Positions 15,701 through 28,000 of a stretch of 64,000 bases of DNA are shown here, in pieces. The notes beneath the pieces are model-generated. The model was not told where the DNA came from, did not search any database, and saw only the letters and a list, made by a program, of their open reading frames with translations. Both the position numbers and the translations under genes were made by a program. The DNA lies in assembly GCA_012295275.1 (NCBI GenBank), contig CM022672.1:32996716-33060715 (forward strand). Reading direction: 5' to 3'. Position 1 is the stretch's first letter. Every line of letters begins with the position of its first letter. Source of the DNA: Chrysomallon squamiferum (Eukaryota > Mollusca > Gastropoda > Neomphalida > Peltospiridae).

Positions 15701-17813
15701 AGATTATCATTTAATGTTTCATAATATATTAATCCTTTGATTGGTGTATTTCATTAATCCTGTGATGTCATTGGTCAACGTTAATCAACATTAGGAACCC
15801 AGGCAAAATAATTGCTATGAATCCTTGAAAAAAAAAAAAAAAAAAAATAAATAAATAATAATTAAATAAATACAAAGAATATTTAATTTAACTTTAAAGC
15901 ATTTATTTTGTTATTATTTATTTAAATTTATTTGAACATGAAATATGCTCCTCAGCTTTATTTATTTTACAAAACTGAACTTTACATTGCACATGGTGCT
16001 TTGTTCTTTCAGTATAACATTTTACATGATGCAAAAAAAAAGAAGTAATTACATGGTACAAGACAAAGAAAACAAAATACCCATGAATGTTTTAAACCAC
16101 AGTGACTACCAATGATTACAGATAAGCCAAAGCTATTGAGATCAAATACATATTTGTGAAAAATAACCCTGGTATGAGATAACTTTAGCTGTTCTGTCTT
16201 TTTGACCACACTATAAAGTTTAATCATGTGTATTTAACAAATTATTAGGATTTCTAATTTTTGTTATTTCAAATTCTTTCTTAGTGTTTTTTCACATATA
16301 TGCACTGGTATTTTGCTGTCTTTTAATTTCTGTCTGGTTTCTTAAAATTAAATATATATATATATATTTTTTTTTTTGGTTTGTATAAATCTTGGATGTA
16401 CTTTTTTATTATTATTACTGCTCAAGTAATAAAAAGTAATAAAAGAATCATGGTATATCTATATTTAAGTTTTTTGAGCAATTATATACTGATAATATAT
16501 ATATATATATATACTACAATGAGGCAAATGCCTCATACTCAAACTGCAGAAATTGTTGTTTTTTGGTGTTTTTTAATTTGTTTTATACAAAGATTTCTGT
16601 TTAAGAAATATAAAATTTAAATCCATATTCCGAAAGAAACAATATCGTTTATGTCTACAGTTACTGTTTGAAGTCTACCAACATCGTTGGGATGGAGGAC
16701 ACAACTGACTTCAAAGACATCAGACATCAAACAGGTTTATCAACGATTGAGCATTTTTGCATCATTTCAAAAACAGTCTACTTATGGATATATATATATA
16801 TAATTATAATTTGTAAATAATCATTTTCATAATCTGTAATTGTTTTGGCAAATATTACACAGAAAACATTTTAAAAAGTCAAAGTGAAAAGGAACCAAAC
16901 TGTCTGATGTGAAAACTGAGATGACTTTACTGACACAGTTTTCATTATAACTTGATTGAGTAATATTTTACTACATATGTGTTCTTTGAACATGACAGCC
17001 TATTTGAAAAATGTTTGGAAATACACTAAGCAGATTTATAAAGTTAAATAATAATAATAATATATATATATATAAAAAAATATATAGATAAGAAAATAAC
17101 TGGTGCTAAATGAAGTTAATCCAATTTTCTGTAATGTATTTTAATTTTACTATTTCTTGTTGAACAATAATTACATATTTTGGCAATTTTAATTACCAAC
17201 CATAACAGTTTTCTGCTTCAAAATATTCTGAAAACTGATCATTGCAAAATTATATTAAATAAATTAATAAATAAATAATAAAACCAGACATTGGAAACAT
17301 GAAGTCACTATACAGACTTTACCTTGCTGAACTGATCAAAACAAAATCTACCCAGTAATGTCAATGTGACAGTGATCATTTGTTACAGTAAAGCTATTCA
17401 CGTAAAAGAAAACACCACTTTATAACTCTCAAGAAATTAATGAAGTTTTTTTTTGTTTTTTTAAATTCGAAATTTAAGTTACCTCTGTTCCACTACTTTG
17501 AAAGTTTAAACAAAACTTTAATACAAGTAACAAATTTGATTTTTTATTTATAAAGCTGTCTTTGAAATGTTTACAGTGCAAAAATAGAAAGTAATATCTA
17601 TGTAAGTATTATAATTTATAATGTGCCTTTAATGCTTCAACTGAAATTTATTGCAATAATAATTAAATTAATATTGTAAATGTAATTCACTGTATAAAAC
17701 CAACTTACTCTCCATATAGACTGGCGACGGCGCAATTTCAAGTCACTTTTAGCTTCTGCGTCAGTTTCGATTGTAAGTGTGGAATAATCATTCCTTCGTT
17801 CAGTACCGATCAT
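1728..17813 (-). CDS. MAN1B1: ER mannosyl-oligosaccharide 1,2-alpha-mannosidase (GH47), MAN1B1-like
   Basis: This is a type II membrane enzyme of the ER/Golgi that trims a terminal alpha-1,2-mannose from Man9GlcNAc2 during glycoprotein quality control. Coding exons (minus): 17813-17709, 13933-13685, 9466-9362, [8502-8448 candidate], 8056-7868, 6942-6794, 6018-5830, 4992-4805, 4143-4020, 3079-2885, 2060-1728. All phases join if the candidate exon is included, giving about 626 aa (human is 699). Exon 2 encodes the signal anchor ([20 protein letters not shown]) and a charged stem. The catalytic barrel starts in the 8056 exon ([20 protein letters not shown]). Family motifs seen include [51 protein letters not shown] and [17 protein letters not shown]. 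Two cysteines, in VCFLAGTL and HTCYETY, match the disulfide known in the human enzyme. The C-terminus has Ser-Glu where human has the calcium-binding Thr-Glu. The start ATG is the first one giving the basic cytoplasmic tail. The linker exons (9466-9362 and 8502-8448) are the least certain. Confidence 0.93.
4326..4481. mobile_element. 156-bp MITE with mariner-like inverted ends
   Basis: Imperfect terminal inverted repeats of about 28 bp (catggtggtccaaagtagg at the left; its counterpart cctacttttggaacaccctg at the right) are bounded on both sides by TA, the target duplication of Tc1/mariner elements. The interior is AT-rich with no coding capacity. It sits in the MAN1B1 intron between exons 4992-4805 and 4143-4020. 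Confidence 0.7.
5210..5840. repeat. Minisatellite (about 85 bp, 7-8 units) carrying the MAN1B1 exon-6 donor
   Basis: Units contain tttacctcaaatttt, the plus-strand image of the exon end and donor (AAATTTGAA|gtaaa at 5830). Unit lengths vary from about 70 to 100 bp. Confidence 0.8.
6565..6830. repeat. Tandem copies of the MAN1B1 exon-5 3' end and donor
   Basis: Three copies at about 6793, 6680 and 6583. Each carries about 35 nt of exon (minus strand GGTGATGAA... to GCT) followed by the donor gtaggttattttt. Confidence 0.9.
7330..7800. repeat. Intronic tandem repeat (about 150 bp, 3-4 units) with embedded (CA)n
   Basis: Units share atcaactttactttaaatg, a (CA)n tract, and taaatgtgtatacatcaag. 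No copy of exon sequence was seen. Confidence 0.75.
8057..8260. repeat. AAT/AAC trinucleotide tract next to a MAN1B1 acceptor
   Basis: An (AAT)n/(AAC)n mixture. On the minus strand it forms the T-rich tract directly upstream of the acceptor of exon 8056-7868. Confidence 0.9.
8441..8775. repeat. 60-bp tandem repeat (about 6 units) with a donor in each unit
   Basis: The first three units are near identical at exactly 60-bp spacing (cacttaccattgaaata at 8441, 8501, 8561). Farther units are shortened and diverged. See the candidate MAN1B1 linker exon. Confidence 0.9.
8448..8502 (-). CDS. MAN1B1: Candidate MAN1B1 linker micro-exon in a 60-bp repeat
   Basis: Exon 3 ends in phase 0 (CTG|gtatgt at 9362) and the next certain exon at 8056 needs an upstream phase-1 end, so a short exon is missing between them. 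On the minus strand this position has a near-ideal donor (AATG|gtaagtg) and an open frame ending TATTTCAATG, which supplies the right phase and reads into [10 protein letters not shown] candidate AG acceptor (ggtaag) gives a 55-nt exon. The same segment is repeated upstream at 60-bp spacing, so the true acceptor and the copy used cannot be fixed. A 28-nt alternative ending near 8731 also satisfies the phase. Confidence 0.35.
9266..9345. repeat. (CA)n microsatellite beside the MAN1B1 exon-3 donor
   Basis: Long (CA)n ending 17 bp from the donor. An (AAAT)n tract (9475-9555) sits on the acceptor side of the same exon, so this 105-nt exon is boxed in by microsatellites. Confidence 0.9.
12540..12960. 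repeat. Tandem duplication (2 copies, about 250 bp) in MAN1B1 intron 2
   Basis: The block catcaaagac...tatgctattaaat...cctgaagag...ttatttatcttttct at 12547-12700 recurs at 12777-12950, with a (TG)n tract between. Confidence 0.8.
13200..13700. repeat. Tandem copies of the MAN1B1 exon-2 3' end and donor (about 150 bp units)
   Basis: Three degraded copies (near 13225, 13378, 13520) plus the real junction (13685). All share acctatcaaaacatcattta-like sequence, the image of the exon end and donor on the minus strand, followed by a cctttagtttctct-like segment matching the coding exon. Confidence 0.8.
13930..14165. repeat. About 106-bp repeat upstream of the MAN1B1 exon-2 acceptor
   Basis: Two to three units sharing aaaacaaaagtttacatctg and gtgtcctttcgttactgcag. 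On the minus strand each unit offers an AG after a T-rich tract. Confidence 0.8.
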
Positions 17814-18278
17814 AATTATCTTCAAAATATATGCACATCACTACAAATACATGCCGTGTTTTCCTCCTCGCCAGCAGAACTCAACATGCGATAAAAAATA
17901 AACCTATACTACAATAATGCTACGCCTTTATACGAAATTAAACAACAGTCTATAAAATTTACTTGTATGTAAATGGATTATTTCTTTAATTAATTATTAG
18001 CATTTACCATTTTTTAATTTTATTTCGAATTATTTTTCGTATTTATAAAAAAAAAAATTGCTGACTTTTAATTACTATCTGATTTAAAAAATTATTTTTA
18101 TTTAAGTAATTTCGATTCGTATAATTATTAATTTTAACATTTATTATTTCTCAAGAGAAAAGCGTAGCAGATTAAAGTTACAGACAGAGATACAGTTAAC
18201 TCTTTGCAGGATGCTGAAAGTATGAAAATGAGTTATTCACTGACTATGTGAACAAATGACCAAAAGAACGTTAGATCA
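17814..18278. promoter_or_regulatory. Divergent promoter region between MAN1B1 and DR1
   Basis: The two start codons face away from each other across 465 bp. The space has no (CA)n or (TA)n array, unlike almost all other non-coding DNA here, and has a few CpG-containing stretches near 17.86-17.93 kb. It must hold both transcription start sites and both 5' UTRs unless there are further non-coding exons. No TATA box or initiator could be assigned with confidence. Confidence 0.6.
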
Positions 18279-19661
18279 ATGGCAGAAAGCAGAGAAAATA
18301 AAGGCGACGACGATGACTTGAGTATTCCCAGAGCAGCGTTAAACAAAATGATAAAAGAATTAGTTCCTAATATCCGTGTTGCGAATGAATCGAGAGAATT
18401 GATTTTGAACTGTTGTACAGAATTTATTCATCTTGTTTCGTCGGAAGCAAATGAAATTTGTAATCGACAGCAGAAAAAGACTATATCTCCAGATCATGTT
18501 CTTTTAGGTTTGTTTAACAAATGTGTTTTCGTATTATATAATACTACAGTTTAACTTTTTAGTTTCACTTTCAGGCATGGGCAAATTTGTTATTTCTTTT
18601 CATCATTTCTTTCTTCAAATACTATTAGTATTAATAAGCATTAAAACGTTTAATTTAATTTAGTATTGTTAATAGTATAATGTGATTCAGCAACATTAAA
18701 ATTAGGAACAGCTTTTGAAACAAAATTAAAGCATAGCACTTGAAATGAAACTAGATTATATTCAAGTGGTCTGAATGGGTAAATGAAATAGAAACAATAT
18801 GTTGAAGATAAAAGCCTTTTGAAGAATATATTTGTAATCTGAAATAATTTTTAATTTAACAACATTATTTTAACAGTGCTTTCGTTTAACAACAGTTTTT
18901 TTTCTTTTTTTTTCCTCCAAGCATGCCATTTACCTCCCTTTATTACCTTTGAGATTTAGTTATTTAGACAAGTGCAGTAATACAACAGCAAATGCTTTTT
19001 TTTTATTTTCTCACATTGTTACACCAAAATCATAGTTTTCATACCTAATAATTTTGTCAAATTTTGTATTTGTTCTGAATGAGATGTTATTTAAACACTT
19101 ATAAATTATCTGAGTTTGCTTTAAACATTTGGAATCAGCTGGGACTGCAAGTGAGAGATTTTCTGCTCCAGGTAGCTATTATTTTGATCGAGGTCGCTTG
19201 ACAAGCAAGTGATGAATTGGTTTGTCTCTGCTGAACTGTGTGACTCAACAGATGAGTGATGATAATGACTGTTTTGTTTTCACAGATTAAAAAAGGAAAT
19301 TATCACTGGACTCTCTCCCAGTGAAATGACTGTGCCATTTCAAACTACACAAAATAAATTTCCAAAAATCATTTCAATGGAAATTAATGGGTGAAAGGGA
19401 GACTGGATCACCAATGATTTGCTGAATGACCCATGACAAGTGGTTAACTCAGTGATTTAAACTAGGTTGTGATTGATCACAGGATCAATACTCAATGTTG
19501 CTTTTTTTTTTAAAAACCTTCTTTTTAACCAACAGCCATTCTATGAATTTTTGGGGTCTAGTTAGATTGGTCATCAGGATCAGTAATCAGCTGTTACTTT
19601 TTTTTTCCCAAATTCTTTTGAAATCTTAAAATTTAATTTTTAAATTATTTTTTTGGTTATT

Positions 19662-19693
<32 letters not shown>

Positions 19694-20452
19694 TTATTAT
19701 TATTTATTATTATTTATTTATTATTATTATTATTATTGTTGTTTTTTATTTTTTTTTTTTTTTTATTATTATTTTTTATTATTATTTTATTATTTATTTA
19801 TTTATTTGTTCCATTTGATTGCTGTACCTGAAATCATTCTGTGATTTTTTTTTAATGTTAGATATTTGTGAAAGAAAGCTCCATTACAGCTATTCAAAAC
19901 AGAAAATAATAATTGTTCAGGGCATAATGGTGATGCCTGTATTAGCAAATTTTTAAATGTGTTTTTATCCACTTTTTAAATAAAATGTTTAATTCCTCTT
20001 TCCTAGAACTTTTTAATGAAAACAAGTATTTTGTTTAGACCAAGGGTCTCAAACTCAGGGTAAGAAAATGGCCATTATGTGCTTGAAAAGAAGTCCAGCA
20101 GGCCTAGACTATGGGGTGTGGAATGGGAAAATTATATAATTTTCTAGAGCTACATATCAAATAAATGTAATACATCGAGCATTTTATTGAATATGTCAAA
20201 GCCAGTGGCAGTGACAGAATGATGGTAGAAAAAAATACAAAAGTGATGATTGCATGCCACTAGTATGAGATTCCTGGCCTAGATTATTATTAAGAGGATA
20301 AGTTTGAGTTTATATAAATATAGTAAATACTTTAGTTGTTGAAAAAACCCCACGTCTGTGATCATTGAATATATCTGTTGTGACGTCATCAAATTGTCCT
20401 TAAATTTTAACCATATTCTTCTACTATATTCTTGTAGCCATATTAAAGTATC

Positions 20453-20483
<31 letters not shown>

Positions 20484-21499
20484 ATTTCTTCTTCTTCTTT
20501 TATATATGTTTTTTAATGATAAACTCCTATCTCATTTCTTATTTTATTTTATTTAATTTTATTTTAATTTTATTTCTTTCACAGCACTCGACAGTTTAGG
20601 ATTTGGTTCCTATAAAGATGATGCTCAAGCGGTTTTGGTGGAAACAAAGGCTGTAGCAGCAAAGAAGAGAAGAGGAAGTTCAAGACTTGAAAACCTAGGC
20701 ATTCCTGAAGAAGAACTTTTGAGACAGCAGCAAGAATTATTTGCTAAAGTTAGTTTGCTTATTGAAGTAATCTAATTCAGGCTGAGGAAATATTATCAAA
20801 ATTACAAAACTCAAAAACCTCGGAAATCTGAAACTTTTTTCAAGTAACTGAAATAGTTGATATCTTACAGTCTTCAGATTGTTTAGCATATATAGTCTCA
20901 GTTTTATGCACAAAATTATTGAAAAATATTATATAAAAAGTTTGTAGTCTGTTTGTTTTATTGAAATATAAACTGAATTCATATTTTTAGACTTAGATCC
21001 TATTATAAGGCTGTTTTGTTGTATTCCAGAATTTGAGATAAAGGATTCACAATCTGTTATTTAATATAGTTGAAGACAAAAGTAAATTTTACTTAATATA
21101 TACTTTAAATACTTTTTTTTTTTTTTAAACATATTTTCTATATGATAATTGGTTAAAATATTTAAAAATAATTGTTCCTGTCACATATTTTTTTTCATTA
21201 ACATATTTCAACATCAAAAAGTAAATATATTTATTTTTCAGCCAAAAAAATCTTCAAATTAATTTTATTGGTTTTTTTATTTTGCATTTTTTTTTTTCTG
21301 AACATATTTTATCAAAAAAGTAAATGCATATTATTCCCAACAAATTAATTTATTTTTTATTTTATTTTTACTTGCAAAGGCACGAGAAGAGCAAGCACAA
21401 CGTGATCAAATGCAGTGGTTGCAGATGCAGCAGGCACTACAACAACAACAGCTACAGTCAGTGCAGAATCAAGGTGTGGACGATGATGACTATTCATAG
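18279..21499 (+). CDS. DR1: Down-regulator of transcription 1 (NC2-beta)
   Basis: NC2-beta is a histone-fold subunit that pairs with DRAP1 (NC2-alpha), binds TBP on promoter DNA and represses or redirects RNA polymerase II initiation. Exons: 18279-18507, 20585-20748, 21380-21499, with phases 1 and 0, giving 170 aa (human 176). The histone fold covers about residues 14-80 and includes LSIPRAALNKMIKELVPN, RVANESRELILNCCTEFIHL and SSEANEICNRQQKKTISPDH. Exon 2 carries LDSLGFGSYKDD and the highly conserved RLENLGIPEEELLRQQQ helix. Exon 3 is Gln-rich with the WLQMQQA motif and ends in an acidic tail (DDDDYS). The ATG at 18279 is followed by the family's short polar N-terminus. The frame is undamaged. 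It is divergent from MAN1B1 and convergent with DARS2. Confidence 0.96.
20040..20285. mobile_element. Possible hAT-type MITE, about 240 bp
   Basis: The left end ccaagggtctcaaactcagg and the inverted right end ending agtatgagattcctgg are imperfect inverted repeats (about 12 of 16), and the gtctcaaact core resembles common hAT element termini. No clear 8-bp duplication was seen. It lies in DR1 intron 1. Confidence 0.35.
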
Positions 21500-21774
21500 C
21501 ATACAGCAACAACCACGTTATCCCGTAGTTGTCACTGACAACTGAAACTAATTTTGATGACTCTGATTGAGCAGAGATTTAAAGTTCACATAATAATGGC
21601 AGAAACTTTTGAAAAAACAAAACAAACTTCACCAAGACTTTTAAATTTAAGCTGGCAGATGTCATGAAGTTAGCCTGTTGAAGTTTAAAAATATTCAGAC
21701 AAGTGAAACCAGATCCAGTTTAGTTTTGAATGAAACTGGATCTCAATCCAGCAGATTTTAACAAAGTGCATATA

Positions 21775-22020
21775 CAAAGTGACAAATAAATTGTGGTTTC
21801 TACTATAAAATTAAAAATACTGTTGTTAATAATCAACCAAATTTCTTAAATTTAATTTGGAATTATACCTAAGAAAATGAAGTGTATTGATGAAATTTTT
21901 GTAAAGAAGAGAAAAATAACAAAATATTCTTGTTAATAATCAACAAATTTTTGTAAATTTAATTTGGAATTATACCTAAGAAAATGAAGTGTATTGATGA
22001 AATTTTTTATCAAGAAATTC
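21775..22020. repeat. Tandem duplication (2 copies, about 120 bp) in the DR1 3' region
   Basis: The block around 21825-21897, containing aatttggaattatacctaag and gaagtgtattgatgaaattt, recurs with few changes around 21937-22008. Both copies lie downstream of the DR1 stop and probably within its 3' UTR. Confidence 0.8.
21785..21790 (+). terminator. Candidate poly(A) signal AATAAA for DR1
   Basis: AATAAA lies 286 nt after the DR1 stop. A second one lies at 22933-22938. Which is used cannot be told, and in DNA this AT-rich the hexamer also occurs by chance. Confidence 0.3.
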
Positions 22021-24659
22021 TGGAATGAAAACAAAAATTAAAAATTTAATCAAGAGATACTAAAAATCAGAGTATTTGAAAAAAAAAGAAGAAAAAAAAT
22101 CAATCCAGGACTGATAATATAACAATGCGACTACTGTAAAGTTGATAGTGGTGACATTGGTCTATGCTGTTGTGATTTTCAAATTAAAAATAACTAAAAT
22201 ATAATCAGTACATAAATTAGTTAAATCAGCTTGTTGACATCATTAGCATTACACTTCTTTGGGTGATGGATCACAAAACGGAATTAATTATTTTAATACA
22301 TGAAGATGAATTAAACCTTCAGTACCAACTAAAATATGATTTTATTGAATTTATTTATTTTTTTTATTATTATTATAAATATTATTTATTTATTTTTTTA
22401 TTTTTTTTATTAATCTTTTAGTTTTAATCTTTCTGTTTTTATGGGTATACTGAGTAAGTAATGAAAGAAAGGAATATTTTATTTCCCTTACATATACACA
22501 TATAATTTTATTAATCGATCATATAATGATAAAAAAAAAAAAAAAAAAAATGTTGTATATGAAGGATATCAACTTCTAGCTTTGTTTTATCAAAATAACA
22601 TCAGACAGAAAATAAATACTTAAAAAATTGCTGTTATTTTATTTCATTTTCATATTTATTTGATCTACATACACAGTATACAAATATATATATATATATT
22701 TGTTAATGTTTGTAATCATTTGCTCTAAACACTATGTATGCAACATTTTATTCTTTATTATTCCTCTTGCTTTCTTTTTTTTGTTTTCTATTTTAGAAAA
22801 TTTATCTTTTCTTTGTTCTATAAAGTATTATGAGGAAGATGGTTAAAAACCATTTTGTAAATATTCTTTCTATTCTGTTAAGTTGTGAGAAAAAAAAAAA
22901 ATATATATATATATTGGAAATAATTTTTGAGAAATAAAATCATGAAGGGATTGCAGTGTTTGTCATTTTAAAAAAAGGTTTTATAAACTTTACTTGTTAA
23001 TAGATAATTGCTTACATAATGGAAGTACGATGCAAAATTGTTTTAATTTTTTTTTTCTCTCGGTAAATATTGCCTTAAAATCAGCCATAATGTAGATTGT
23101 CGAATTAGAACAAAAATTGTAAAATTTATTCTCAGTTCCAGTTATTTCATAAGATACAGGAATGTCTGATATTTTCATTATTATTTATTAGCTTTTATGA
23201 CTGTATCCCAGAGAATGAGTTTTAAAAAAAATGGGAACAAAAACTAATTTATAATTATCTTATTTCAAAGAAAAATTGCAACTCTTTTACTGAATATTTT
23301 TATTAAGTTAATGACACAAAACTTTAAATCTTACATTATTTTAAAACTTTTATAGGCATTACCCCTTGCCATTTTTCCAAAATGAAATCTTTGTTAGAAA
23401 TTGTCAGTTGTTTAATAAATAAAATATATGAAAAGCTTTGAATTTATTTTTAAAAAAATATATATTTCCATTGTGCCATTACAATAAAAAAAATGAACAT
23501 ATTTATCTGGCATAATGGATAATACATTTTTTATTTCATTTTCAGTCATTTAGTGATTTTACAAAGATGTTTATAATTTTTAAACTTGTTGGTTTATCAT
23601 TAAAAAGTCATTGTAATTTCTGATAGACTATAGAGAAGGTTTTTTTTTATTTTTGAACATAGAAATTATTATTATTATTTTTTTTTTTTTTTTAACAAAT
23701 AAAACTGTAGTTTTAAAACAAACAAAAAAGATATTTCTATCTGATTATGTTTGGTTATTTTGCTCCCAGTTTGTTTTTTTTTATAAAGATATCTATCTGA
23801 TTATATCAATATATGCTGTTAAATAAATAAAAAATTAAATAGTGCATAGATGTATAAGTCATTAAAAAATAAAACAGAAAAACACTGTAAATATATTGTA
23901 ACTGTAATCTGTCATTTTTATCCAGCATTCACTGACAGAAATTTAATAACATCTAAATCCTATCTCCACATAATCAGAAACAAATCGAACATATACAAGG
24001 CTGTTAAAAATCTGTATATAATAGATCGTTTTGGTACAAATAAATTTCAAATTCAAAGGGTTCAACTAGACATGGTCCAAAATCCTTGGGGACAAATAAT
24101 AAAACAACACTTTATATATATATATAGGCTTTACAAGAAAAAAGAAAAATGTGAAAGATGCATCAAGCTTATCTTATATCCATAATTCATGTCAGACTTT
24201 CCACTGGATTTATTACTTAGAAAAATAAAAAAAAATAAACATTTTCATTTTGTTTCCTACATAAAGGAGATAAATTAAAATGTACGTTCATATGTAACTG
24301 ATATTAAATATACAAAAAAAACCCATTATTTTCAAATCTTTTTTGTATTTTATTATTGCCTATTGATCTATATTTCTTTTCTTGAATATATGGTTTCATT
24401 TATGGATGCATTTTAAAATATCTGCATTGAAATATGAGACAAATATTCAAAAAAAAAAAAAAAATGAAGAAGAAAAAAAGATTGCATCAAATATAAAAAT
24501 CTGTCAGATATTTTTATGACTTTTTCTTTTAATGAAAAATTTCACTGACTATGAAGAACATCAACTGTTGACCTTGGTGTTCATTACAGTGTTTTTATAT
24601 TTCTCTGGTGAATTTTGTATTTTTATATTTTTCTGGTGATTTTTTTTTTATCTCTGTTT
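22021..24659. other. Convergent intergenic region between DR1 and DARS2
   Basis: There is no convincing gene here. It holds the 3' ends of both neighbours, homopolymer A/T runs and one duplicated block (about 23430-23580) that recurs inside the last DARS2 intron. An open frame of 111 codons at 23850-24185 resembles nothing I know and has no coding-like composition. Confidence 0.6.
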
Positions 24660-25030
24660 CTATTTTTTCACACTGATGTGATACAGTTCCAGGTCCTCTT
24701 CGGAAATTTCTGCTGGTGCTTTGCTCATAGGGTCTTTGCCATCGTGTGATTTTGGAAATGCAATGACATCTCGAATACTGCTGCTGCCACAGATAATGGC
24801 CATGAACCGATCCAAGCCTAAAAGAAAAGAAACATGTTTCATAAAATAAATGTAAAGCTTTAGAATTTGTTTTTTAAAAAATATATTTCCATTGTGTATG
24901 TGATTACAATAAAAAATAAAATGAACATATTTATCTGGCATAATGGATAATACATTTTTTAGAATTCATTTTCAGTAGCATTGAAAATTCAATTTTTTGT
25001 TGTTATTTTACAAAGATGTTTATCTGGTAT
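23430..25030. repeat. Direct repeat pair flanking the last DARS2 exon
   Basis: About 150 bp at 23435-23575 (with tttatctggcataatggata) recurs at 24855-25025 in the last intron. The copies are about 1.4 kb apart and the terminal exon lies between them. Confidence 0.8.
24349..24354 (-). terminator. Candidate poly(A) signal for DARS2
   Basis: AATAAA on the minus strand, about 306 nt past the DARS2 stop. It is one of several candidates in AT-rich DNA. Confidence 0.25.
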
Positions 25031-28000
25031 TATTTTTTTAAAATAACATGTAGTTTTATAATATTATAAAACCAGTCACATTGAAATTTATTAAAATTAT
25101 TAAATTATATGTAATAATTTTCCCTTCGAAACACATAAAATATGAATATCCATTTTTAAAATTTTAGTTTATTTATTTTTTTATTATTTTTTTTTTTTAT
25201 TACTTTCTTCTATATTGATATGAAGATTTAAATTCTCTGCTAGTGTAACTAATAATAAAGGAATTAATCTCAATTTTAATTTTGAGAAATTAAAAAAACA
25301 AAAAAACAATGAAAGCAGTCAACATACATTATTAACAATTACATAACATATTTAATATATTTTTTCAAGTTTAATGTTAATACAAGTTATAAACAGAATT
25401 TTAAAAATATTTTTCCAATAAATATATCCTAGACCTAGCCAAAACAAACAAAAATTAAATGCTTTATGTTCACTGAAAGTTTATTTTATTAAAATTATAT
25501 CTGGTATTGTAAAATAATATATCTTAAGTAACAAACTTGGTACCAAGTGCAATGTCACCATAGCTAATACATCTCAGAGTTGTTTTAATATTAATAACAA
25601 AGTTACGAGACAGTACATACCAAGTGCAATGCCACCATGTGGTGGACAGCCTGAGTCCAGAGCTTCCAAGAGATGATCAAGCTGTTCAGCATTTTCCTGT
25701 TTGGAACAGAAAACACAAAATGATGCAAGATGTTAAAAACACAATTTTTTTTATCATTTCGTAAGATATAGCAGTTGAGAAAGCAAAACACAGACACACA
25801 CACACGGCAATCAATAAAGATCATTAAAATAGAAAAAGAAGAACAACAACAACATGAAGAATTATAATAATAACAAACAACAACAATAATCATAATAACA
25901 ACAACAACACCAACAATAACAGTACTCACTTTTTATAAGCATTTTAATATTGACGCACAGTAATTATTATTATTATTGTTGTTATTACTACTACTACTAC
26001 TACTGCTACTACTACTACTATTACTTTTCTTTCTGAGTAGATAGAATCTGACCTTGAGGACATTTTCAATGACGTATCTTTGCAGGTCTGAGTGGTGGAT
26101 TCTTATTGACCCTCCACCTATTTCATTCCCGTTCAGAACAAGATCATAATGCTGACTTCGTACCTGATCAGAAATAACAAAACAAAATAAATTAGTGACA
26201 GATATACACTCACATAGACAGACAGAGATAGATAGCTGTACACACACACAGATAGACAGATAGACACACACAGACACATAGATAGACAGATACACATACA
26301 GATAGACATATACACACATACAGATAGACATACACACACATACAAATATATAGATACACACATATACAGATATATAGATACACACACTTACAGACTGATA
26401 GATACACATATACATAAATATATACATACATACACATAGACATATAGATACAGATAGATAGATACACAGATACACAAAAAGAGACAGATAACACACACAC
26501 ATACAGATATATACACACACAGACATATATATAGACAGATAGAAACTTAAACACACACACACACACGCAATGTATAGACAGACACCCACATATAGATAGA
26601 TGCATACACATAGGCAGTTAGACACACAAATACACACACACACACATACATACAGACACACACACACACACATGTATAGACAGACACCCACACATATATA
26701 ATAGATATATATACACATATACACACATAAAAACACACACACACAGTTAGACACACACACATACACACACACACACACACACTTGTACAGCCAAATCAAA
26801 AATGTCTGTCTTAAAAGAAACCCAGTTATAGATAATAATTAACCAACAGAAAAGCTACAGTTTAAAAAATTTTATGTTCTTTTTAAACTGTCAGTAAACT
26901 GCCTCTCTTTCAGCTGTCCAAAATGAAAATGTGAAACGGTTAAAACCAGTTAACTTTCAAAAACTAAAATTCACCTTGTCGGGCTGGGCGAAGACAAGAT
27001 CAACATCATCAGGGTGGGGGGCGGTGAATGGGTGGTGGGCAGACTCCAACCCTTCTGAAAAATATAATGATGATGATGATGATGATGATGATAATAATAA
27101 TAATAATAATAATAATTTAAGTATGTTTTTACATGTTGAAAATATATAATAATAATAATAATTTTTCCTGTGTTGAAAACATTTGTAAAATTTAAAATTC
27201 TTCAAAACATTTCTTATGTTAAACATATCATTTTATTTTACTTAGCAATTGTATTGTTAATGAATCTTTACTAATAATAAAGAATGACAATGTAAAATGA
27301 TTTTAAAATGATTTTTAAAATAGTTCAACAGTCAAATGAGAATTAGATTATAATGTTGACTTCTACATTAGGAAACAATGATGTTCATCATCATAATGTA
27401 AAATTTATTTCTGGTTAAATATATCTTATTTCAAACATACAAACATGCACATACATTACATATTTCTTCATGCACACACACACACACATACAAACATTAT
27501 ACATGAATGCCATAAATATTTTTAATTCATTTTAAAAAATATAGTAATAATGAAAACAATAATAATTAAATGAAAAAAATTCCTGACAAACTGACAACAA
27601 TAACATGATAAATATGGTGTTTGGCTTTTATTTCAAATTGCAACAAAACAAAAAAAGAGTAATTTAAAAATCTCAATACTTTACCTTTTCCATCCTCTCT
27701 GGGCAGAAACAATGGAAATTCATGAACCCAGAGAAAGTCGAATCTGGATTTGTCTCTTAGTTCCACTCCTGCAATACATTTTATACAATACGTACAATAG
27801 TAATACAATATGTACATTTTTTATACAATATGTAACATTTTTATACAGTATGTAAAATGTCTGTACAATGTTAATTTTTTATACAATGTGTAAAATAATT
27901 ATACAATATGAAAAATAATAATACAATATGTAAAATAGTTATACAGTATGCAAAATATTAAACAATAGGCAAAATATTTATACAATATGCAAAATGTTTA

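Noticed and set aside
19120-19460. Less AT-rich segment in DR1 intron 1, considered as a SINE
   Set aside because: No convincing A/B boxes, tail or flanking duplication.
23850-24185. 111-codon open frame 3' of DARS2
   Set aside because: No family likeness, Lys/Ile/Tyr-rich as expected of AT-rich DNA, no splice or poly(A) support.
25933-26799. 288-codon open frame rich in Cys, Val and Tyr on the minus strand
   Set aside because: Produced by the (CA)n/(GATA)n array; only the last part overlaps the real DARS2 exon 26163-26053.
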